Shown: positions 58,822 through 64,000 of the stretch, piece by piece
Position numbering within the stretch: position 1 is the first letter of the stretch
How the letters are laid out: every line of letters starts with the position of its first letter
DNA from: Mycolicibacterium sp. lyk4-40-TYG-92
Lineage (GTDB): Bacteria > Actinomycetota > Actinomycetes > Mycobacteriales > Mycobacteriaceae
Direction: 5' to 3'
Assembly (NCBI RefSeq): GCF_030209435.1
Contig: NZ_JARVRX010000014.1
Span: 124,001-188,000 of the forward strand
DNA: 64,000 bases
Translations under genes and position numbers: made by a program
Notes under the pieces: generated by a model
What the model was told of the DNA's origin: nothing
The model's database searches: none
What the model saw: only the letters and a program-made list of their open reading frames with translations

Positions 58822-60312
58822 TCACGCCGTCGCGACGCTCAATTCGCCCGCCAGTTCGCGGCGCAACACCTTGCCGGTCGGGGACGTCGGCAGCTCGTCG
58901 CGGAACACCACGCGGTCGGGCGTCCGGGAGCCGCGCAGAGCCGCCCGGACGTACTCGCGCAGCGCCTCGGGATCCGGTGACGTGTCCGCTTCGGGGACGA
59001 CGACCGCGACGATGATCTGTCCCCATTCGGGGTCGGGCACACCGACCACCGCGACGTCGGACACCTGGGGATGTTCGACGAGGACGTCCTCCAGTTCGGC
59101 GGGCGCGATGTTCTCTCCCCCGCGGATGATGGTGTCGTCCGACCGGCCGTTGATGAACAGGAAGCCCTCGGCATCGAGCCAGGCGAGGTCGCGCGTCGGG
59201 AACCAGCCGTTCTCGTCGAGCACCGACCCGATGTCGGTGTATTTGCCCGACACCTGCTCGCCACGGATGAAGAGCTCACCGATCTCGCCGGGGCCCAACG
59301 GCTTACCGTCTTCGGCCCGGATCTCCACCTCGATACCCGGCACCGGCCGCCCGACCGAGCCCAGGCGCCGCTTGACCTCGGGGTCCGGCGACCCGTGCGC
59401 ATCGCGGTGGTCCTCGGGGGTGAGGACGGCGATGGTCGAGCTCGTCTCCGTCAGCCCATAGGCGTTGACGAATCCCACGTCGGGCAACAGGTCGAGGGCC
59501 CGACGAGCAAGTGGCAGTGGGACTTTCGAGCCGCCGTAGGCAAGGTTGCGCAGGGAACTCGGGGCCGCCGCGCCGCGCACGAGTTCGGCGACGATACGGT
59601 CCAGCATGGTGGGCACCACTGTGCCCGACGTGACGCTTTCCGCGGCCGCCAGCCGTAGCCATTCGGCCGCGTCGAACTTGGGCAGGTACACCATCTTTCG
59701 GCCCGCGTACAGGTTCGACAGCGCCGCACTCACGCCGGCGATGTGGTAAGGCGGCACGCAGATCAGCGCGGCGTCCTGCGCGTCGGCAGAGTCGAATTCG
59801 ACGGTGCCGGTGACGTAGCTGGTCAGATTGTGATGCGAGAGCTCGACGGCCTTCGGTTTGTTCGTCGTGCCGGAGGTGAACAGCACGATGGCGACGTCGT
59901 CGGGGTCGGCGAATTCGGCCGCGGCCTCGGCGGCGTTGGCCGCGTCCACGAAGGCTTGCGATTCCATTGCGCGACCGGCAGTCTCGGCGACGTCGGCGTA
60001 TTCGTCGTCGTAGATCACCAAGGGGTCCGGCAATCGCGCGATGAGTTCGCGCAACGCGCCGGGGCTGAGCCGATAGTTCAGCGGCGTCAGCGGACGATTC
60101 GCCCGCGCCGCGGCGAAGATCAGCAAGGGCAGCATGGCGCCGCCGGTCCCGATGTACGCGACGCTGCCGGCGCCGGACGCCGCGACCACACCGCCACCGC
60201 CGTCGGCGAGCCGGTTCAAATCAGCTGTGGTCCAGCGGGTTTCGCCGGAGACGACGGCGACGCGGTCCGGATTGGCCGACGCCGCCATGTCGAGCAGGAT
60301 CGCGAGACTCAA
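58822..60312 (-). CDS. Acyl-CoA ligase (AMP-forming), FadD-like
   Basis: A 496-residue ANL enzyme: IVLFTSGTTNKPKAVELSHH (about 143-162, with Asn in place of Gly in the P-loop TSGTT(G)), AYGLTETSSTIAVL, INGRSDDTIIRGGENIAPAE, and the end SPTGKVLRRELAGE. The Gly-to-Asn change after TSGTT occurs in some ligases. It starts at TTG with GGAG 6 nt upstream (ATG 60288 is an alternative) and lies 12 nt after an Mce-associated gene, so it may activate an acid imported by an Mce system. It is convergent with the methyltransferase. Confidence 0.87.
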   Translation of the reverse strand: MSLAILLDMAASANPDRVAVVSGETRWTTADLNRLADGGGGVVAASGAGSVAYIGTGGAMLPLLIFAAARANRPLTPLNYRLSPGALRELIARLPDPLVIYDDEYADVAETAGRAMESQAFVDAANAAEAAAEFADPDDVAIVLFTSGTTNKPKAVELSHHNLTSYVTGTVEFDSADAQDAALICVPPYHIAGVSAALSNLYAGRKMVYLPKFDAAEWLRLAAAESVTSGTVVPTMLDRIVAELVRGAAAPSSLRNLAYGGSKVPLPLARRALDLLPDVGFVNAYGLTETSSTIAVLTPEDHRDAHGSPDPEVKRRLGSVGRPVPGIEVEIRAEDGKPLGPGEIGELFIRGEQVSGKYTDIGSVLDENGWFPTRDLAWLDAEGFLFINGRSDDTIIRGGENIAPAELEDVLVEHPQVSDVAVVGVPDPEWGQIIVAVVVPEADTSPDPEALREYVRAALRGSRTPDRVVFRDELPTSPTGKVLRRELAGELSVATA

Positions 60313-60324
60313 CGATGACTCCGT

Positions 60325-60831
60325 CTAGATGGGATCGAACTTCGAAATCAGCCAGTTGCCACCGTTTTTGGCCATGGTCACCCGGACGCTGCTGGCGGCC
60401 AGGGTGGGCTGCGGCCGTTCGGTGCTGCGCGTTTCCTGGTCGATGAACAGCAGCACGACGGCCGATTCAGGTTGCAGTTCGGAGACGGCGGACTGCACGA
60501 CGGACGCGGTCGTCTTCACGCCGCGTTGTTTTGCGGCCGGTGCCACGATCTGCTGGCTGAATTGGCTGTAATACGTGAGGAAGTCGCCGGTGAGATGCGA
60601 CTTGGCAGCCGAGAAGTCCTTGTCCAACGAGTCAGGAGAGTAGGACAGCAGCGCCACCGCGCCGGCCGACGCCGCGTCGATCACCGTGCGTTCGGCTGCC
60701 GCGTCCGTCTGCTTGTCGGGCCGGTACTGCGTCCAGTACAGCGACCCCGCCAGGGCCCCCGACGCGACGACCAGCAGGGCGAGGACGACGGGCAGCCACC
60801 ACTTCTTGATGCTCACGTTCTTGACGCTCAC
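60325..60831 (-). CDS. Mce-associated membrane protein (Mam/Mas type)
   Basis: A 168-residue protein with one N-terminal membrane anchor (WWLPVVLALLVVASGALAG, about 9-27) and an extracytoplasmic domain typical of Mce-associated proteins: SYSPDSLDKDFSAAKSHLTG, VVLLFIDQETRSTERPQP and the end GNWLISKFDPI. These support assembly or function of Mce lipid importers. Start GTG 60831 overlaps the upstream stop by 4 nt (GTGA), a paired layout seen in Mam pairs. It is followed by a FadD gene. No mce gene is inside the window. Confidence 0.85.
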   Translation of the reverse strand: MSVKNVSIKKWWLPVVLALLVVASGALAGSLYWTQYRPDKQTDAAAERTVIDAASAGAVALLSYSPDSLDKDFSAAKSHLTGDFLTYYSQFSQQIVAPAAKQRGVKTTASVVQSAVSELQPESAVVLLFIDQETRSTERPQPTLAASSVRVTMAKNGGNWLISKFDPI

Positions 60832-61661
60832 GGTACGAACTCCACCTTCGCCATCTTGAGCACGCCGCCATCGCGGTTCACTGTCACCTTCAGCCGCCAC
60901 GCGCGCGGGTCGTTCTTCGCACCCGCCGAATTGGTGACCTCTGACGTCGCGGCGACGAGCACCACCGCGGAGTCCTCGGACATCGACTGCACCGCGGTGA
61001 GGTTGACGGTGCCCTTCGTCACGACCTTGGAGTCTTGTACCACCTTGACGAAATCTGTTGCCCGCGTGTTGAAGTCGGCTTTGAATTCGCCGGTGGAACT
61101 GTCGAGGATGCGCTGCACACCCTCCTTGGCGTTGTTGAAGTCCAGCGACGTCATGTTGACCACACCGAGCCGCGCCGCTGCGGTGAACTCGGCGGCCCGC
61201 TGCCGGTTGGTCTGGACACCGTGGTGGTGCCACATGATGGCGGCGCTGATGCCCAGCAGCGCGACAATGAGCAGCGCGGCCGAGCCGGCCGCGAGCAGGG
61301 TGCGAAGACGCCGCCGCGGCGGCACCTCCTCCGCCTGCTCGGCCACAGCGTCGGATTCAGCGTCGGTTTCGGCGTCGGCCACATCCGGCTCAGCCACCGC
61401 GGTCTCGGCTACTGCCGCCTCGCCCACGGCGGTCCCGTTCACTTCAGTCTCGTCCACGGCTACCGCGACGACCGGCACCCCGTCCGCGGCGGCCGACTCC
61501 TGCGCCTGCCGACGCAACCGGATGGCACGCGCACGGGCGCGTGCCGCCACGGCAGCTGCCTCGGCGGCTTCGGCTTCCGCCTCGGCCTCCTCTGCCAGGA
61601 TCGCCGGATCGTCATTCAGTGCGTGGGCTAGCTCGTCGGCCATAGCGCTCTTCGGGGTCAT
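60828..61661 (-). CDS. Mce-associated membrane protein with long acidic N-terminal region
   Basis: A 277-residue protein. Residues about 1-105 form an Ala/Glu-rich cytosolic helix (DPAILAEEAEAEAEAAEAAA, then basic ARARARAIRLRRQ), followed by a membrane segment (LLAAGSAALLIVALLGISAA) and an extracytoplasmic Mam domain: VNMTSLDFNNAKEGVQRIL, STGEFKADFNTRATDF. Start ATG 61661 is tentative (61643 and 61766 are also in frame; no good Shine-Dalgarno). It is the first gene of a Mam-Mam-FadD operon. The charged N-terminal helix is likely a coiled coil. Confidence 0.82.
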   Translation of the reverse strand: MTPKSAMADELAHALNDDPAILAEEAEAEAEAAEAAAVAARARARAIRLRRQAQESAAADGVPVVAVAVDETEVNGTAVGEAAVAETAVAEPDVADAETDAESDAVAEQAEEVPPRRRLRTLLAAGSAALLIVALLGISAAIMWHHHGVQTNRQRAAEFTAAARLGVVNMTSLDFNNAKEGVQRILDSSTGEFKADFNTRATDFVKVVQDSKVVTKGTVNLTAVQSMSEDSAVVLVAATSEVTNSAGAKNDPRAWRLKVTVNRDGGVLKMAKVEFVP

Positions 61662-61892
61662 GAGTCGGAGTCCAGTGCCGCCGACTCGACGGACTCCGTT
61701 ATGCCTACCACTCGCCATGGGCACGTCACCGCCGGACTCGCGGTGGAGTGTCACGCCGACCTCCATCGTCGCCGCACCGTGACCGCATGGCGCCCTCCTG
61801 ACCCAAACACAACATGCGAACGACGTTATCAGAAACGGTAATGCGATCGCTAGCAGGACGCGGAACTAAGCTTAAAAGCTGCCATCTAACTG

Positions 61893-61909
61893 CGAGAATA
61901 TCATTCTCG
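61893..61909. promoter_or_regulatory. Perfect 17-bp palindrome, operator candidate
   Basis: CGAGAAT-atc-ATTCTCG lies in the 270-bp AT-richer gap between the Mam operon and the FadD3-like gene. A GCGATCGC palindrome also occurs nearby (61843-61850). The gap holds no gene I can support. Confidence 0.5.
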
Positions 61910-61931
61910 TGATCTGCCCATATGGAAGTGA

Positions 61932-63401
61932 TCAGAATCCCGCGCGGCGCTCCAACATCGGACCGGCCAGCGCGAACAGAGCATCCTTGGTGACCTTGCC
62001 GGTGGCGTTCTGCGGCAGCCCTTCGACGAACTCGACGAACCGCGGCGCCTTGTACCCCGCCATGCGCTCCCGGCTCCAGGTGATGAGCTGTTGTTCGGTC
62101 ACTGGACCGGCGGGGACGACGAACGCCATGCCCACCTGCCCGAGCCGGTCGTCGGGAACACCGATGACCGCGACCTGATCGACCGCCGGATGCTCGAGCA
62201 AATAGCCTTCGATCTCCGCCGGATACGCGTTGAAGCCGCCCACGATGAACATGTCCTTCTTCCGGCCGATGATGTGCAGCCGGCCGCCCTCGTCGAACGC
62301 TCCGAGGTCACCGGTGTGCAGCCAACCGTCCGGGTCGACGGCCTCCCGGGTGGCGATCGGGTCATCGAGATAGCCGGCCATCACGGTGTAGCCCCGGACC
62401 AGTACTTCCCCGTCATCGGCGATGCGAACCTCGATCCCGTCCGACGGCCGACCCACCGTGGTGGCGATGTCCTCGAAGGAGTCACCCGGCCGCGACATCG
62501 TGGCCGTGCCGCATTCGGTCAGCCCGTACCCGGTGGCGAGGGTCTGGAAGGGCAGCTCGTGCAGGACGCGACGCACCAACTCCACCGGGATGTCGGCGGC
62601 GCCGGTGACTCCGGCCCGCAGTGTGGCGAGCCTGGACTTGTCCGGCACGGCGAGCAACGAATGATACAGCGTCGGCGGTCCGGGCAGCATCGTGATGCGT
62701 TCCCGCTCAACGAGTTCCACGACCTTGTCAGCATCGAACACCGCCATCGGCAGCATCGTCGCGCCCCGGATCAGCGCCGCGATGATGCCTGCCTTGTAGC
62801 CGAAGGTGTGGAAGAACGGGTTGACGATCAGGTACCGGTCGTTTTCGCGAAGGTCCACCCGGTCGCACCATTCGGCGTACTGCCGCAGCGTCTGCCGGTG
62901 GTTCATCATCACGCCCTTCGGGCGGCCGGTGGTGCCCGACGTGTAGATGATGTCGGCGATGTCGTCGCCGTCGATGTCCGGACACTCGAAGGGTTCGGCG
63001 CTGTCGAGAAATCCCGATCTGAGGTCAATGGCCGGCACCCCGGCGGGAGCCCCGAAATCTTGACCCAGGAAACCTTTCTCGACCAGCACCGCCTTGGCAC
63101 CGCTACGGATGATGATGTCGGCGGCCTCTTCGATCTTGAACCGGGTGTTGACCGGGACCACGACACCCCCAGAGGTGACCAGGCCCAACGCGGCGATCAC
63201 CCAGTTCGCCGAATTGGGCGCCCAGATGGCAACCCGGTCACCTTTCGTGACGCCCAGGGCATGGAACGCTCCGGCGGCCCGCCGGATGCGTTCCGCCAGT
63301 TCGGTATACGACAAACGCAGCGGCCCATCGATGAGTGCCTCTGCACCGCCGAACCTGTCGGCGGTACTCAGCACCATCTCGGGGATCGTGCGCCAGGTCA
63401 T
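61932..63401 (-). CDS. FadD3-like acyl-CoA ligase
   Basis: A 489-residue ANL enzyme very like FadD3 (HIP-CoA synthetase) in motifs: IWAPNSANWVIAALGL, DIIYTSGTTGRPKGVMMNH, NPFFHTFGYKAGIIAALI, MLPGPPTLYHSLL, ATGYGLTECG, IGRKKDMFIVGGFNAYPAE, and NATGKVTKDAL. FadD3 activates sterol-ring-derived propanoates, so this could act on a similar bicyclic acid; that is inference. ATG 63401 overlaps the stop of the upstream ligase gene by 4 nt (ATGA), so the two are coupled. Confidence 0.88.
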   Translation of the reverse strand: MTWRTIPEMVLSTADRFGGAEALIDGPLRLSYTELAERIRRAAGAFHALGVTKGDRVAIWAPNSANWVIAALGLVTSGGVVVPVNTRFKIEEAADIIIRSGAKAVLVEKGFLGQDFGAPAGVPAIDLRSGFLDSAEPFECPDIDGDDIADIIYTSGTTGRPKGVMMNHRQTLRQYAEWCDRVDLRENDRYLIVNPFFHTFGYKAGIIAALIRGATMLPMAVFDADKVVELVERERITMLPGPPTLYHSLLAVPDKSRLATLRAGVTGAADIPVELVRRVLHELPFQTLATGYGLTECGTATMSRPGDSFEDIATTVGRPSDGIEVRIADDGEVLVRGYTVMAGYLDDPIATREAVDPDGWLHTGDLGAFDEGGRLHIIGRKKDMFIVGGFNAYPAEIEGYLLEHPAVDQVAVIGVPDDRLGQVGMAFVVPAGPVTEQQLITWSRERMAGYKAPRFVEFVEGLPQNATGKVTKDALFALAGPMLERRAGF

Positions 63402-64000
63402 GACCGAAGTCCTTGCCGCACCAGGAATTTCTGCACCTTGCCGCTCGCGGTCCGCGGATAGTCCGCGACTTCGTGCAGTTCCTCCGGCCACTTCTGGCGC
63501 GCCACACCGGTATTCGCAAAGTGCTCGCGCACCTGCTCCAGCGTGGGCAGGACGTGGCCGGGCCGGACGCGCACCACGGCGGCCACGCGTTCGCCGAGCC
63601 GGGCATCGGGAGTGGCCACCACCACAGCGTCGGCGACGCTCTTCATGCCGAGCAGCACCTCTTCGACCTCGACGGCACTGACGTTCTCGCCGCCGCGGAT
63701 GATGACGTCAGACTTGCGGTCGGTGATGGTGAGATAGCCGTCGTCGTCGACGAATCCGATATCGCCGGTGCGGTACCATCCAGCGTCGTCGAACGCCTTC
63801 GCAGTCAGCGCGTCGTCCGTATAGCCGAGGCACAGGTCTGGGCCGCGGCTGAAGATTTCGCCGTCGTCGTTCAGCCGAATTTCCACGCCTGGACGCGGAT
63901 CACCGTCCGTGAAAAGACGTTTCGCCTCAGGTGCTGTCGGATGGGTGCCCGTGATGGACGGATGTTCGGTACTGCCGTAGGCCCGGTAGACGAAGACACC
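63398..64000 (-). CDS. Acyl-CoA ligase C-terminal part (5' end outside window)
   Basis: The last 200 residues of an ANL ligase, reading in from the window edge as VFVYRAYGSTEHPSITG (motif A5), then FSRGPDLCLGYTD, YRTGDIGFVDDDGYLTITD, SDVIIRGGENVSAVEVEEVL, and the lysine motif YPRTASGKVQKFLVRQ. The frame is open to the edge, so the gene continues. It is coupled to the FadD3-like gene by overlap. Two ligases in tandem suggest activation of related acids. Confidence 0.88.
   Translation of the reverse strand, partial: GVFVYRAYGSTEHPSITGTHPTAPEAKRLFTDGDPRPGVEIRLNDDGEIFSRGPDLCLGYTDDALTAKAFDDAGWYRTGDIGFVDDDGYLTITDRKSDVIIRGGENVSAVEVEEVLLGMKSVADAVVVATPDARLGERVAAVVRVRPGHVLPTLEQVREHFANTGVARQKWPEELHEVADYPRTASGKVQKFLVRQGLRS

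Noticed and set aside
1..64000. tRNA genes, CRISPR arrays, insertion sequences and prophage genes
   Set aside because: No transposase, integrase, repeat-spacer pattern or tRNA-like TPsiC segment was recognised anywhere on reading the sequence.

Overview
The window is high-GC actinobacterial DNA and is best read as a mycobacterial chromosome, probably an environmental Mycolicibacterium-type species. The grounds are gene content: a CYP136-type P450, DinB2, LigB, CstA, a MoeY-like ThiF/nitroreductase fusion beside a GAF-GGDEF-EAL protein, Mce-associated membrane proteins, a deazaflavin (F420) oxidoreductase, many FadD/FadE enzymes, a WXG-type secretion substrate and leaderless TANNNT promoters. 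The order FMN reductase, TetR, dinB2, SDR, TetR, cyp136, and further on ligB and cstA, matches what I remember of the M. tuberculosis Rv3054c-Rv3063 region, with insertions. No tRNA, rRNA, CRISPR array, insertion sequence or prophage was seen.

Region by region. 1-6.4 kb: redox/TetR/DinB2 block, with an AAA ATPase coupled to dinB2, then SDR-TetR facing cyp136. 6.4-9.7 kb: an island-like stretch with a stand-alone LeuA regulatory domain behind an attenuator-like leader, a Fic protein coupled to a nucleotidyltransferase, and a TSUP permease. 9.7-17 kb: phosphotransferase, membrane molybdenum oxidoreductase, GatB/YqeY protein, ligB, cstA and its small partner. 17-21.4 kb: an acyl-CoA synthetase, a SpoIIAA-like protein, and an ECF sigma gene divergent from an NmrA-type oxidoreductase and an F420-type oxidoreductase, with two mirror-image promoters of one design between them. 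21.4-28.7 kb: a fatty-acid or isoprenoid-type catabolic cluster (transporter, GntR regulator, FadE, thiolase, SDR; divergent FadE; MaoC hydratase).

28.7-34.7 kb: GNAT-like protein, MoeY and DcpA-type c-di-GMP enzyme in one operon, then an odd flavoprotein-like gene. 34.8-41.3 kb: TetR with a heteromeric-type FadE pair, YbaK, an amidohydrolase facing an AraC regulator, and a uridine-kinase-like protein. 41.3-44.0 kb: the most unusual locus, three overlapping genes encoding a WXG protein, a YxxxD plus HExxH protein and a lipoprotein with an internal duplication, which looks like a type VII secretion effector module. 44.2-49.4 kb: an internally deleted oxidoreductase remnant, FadD, DUF2127, photolyase, GerW-like protein and a small exported protein under a SigF-like promoter. 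49.5-58.8 kb: a secreted phosphoesterase, a large FadE with its TetR and a clear operator, then a degenerate receptor cyclase coupled to an MscS channel with a degenerate cNMP domain, and a methyltransferase. 58.8-64 kb: acyl-CoA ligases and two Mce-associated proteins, suggesting lipid or sterol uptake and activation.

Family assignments rest on motifs and remembered family features; no database search was possible. Regulatory calls are sequence patterns, not demonstrated sites.
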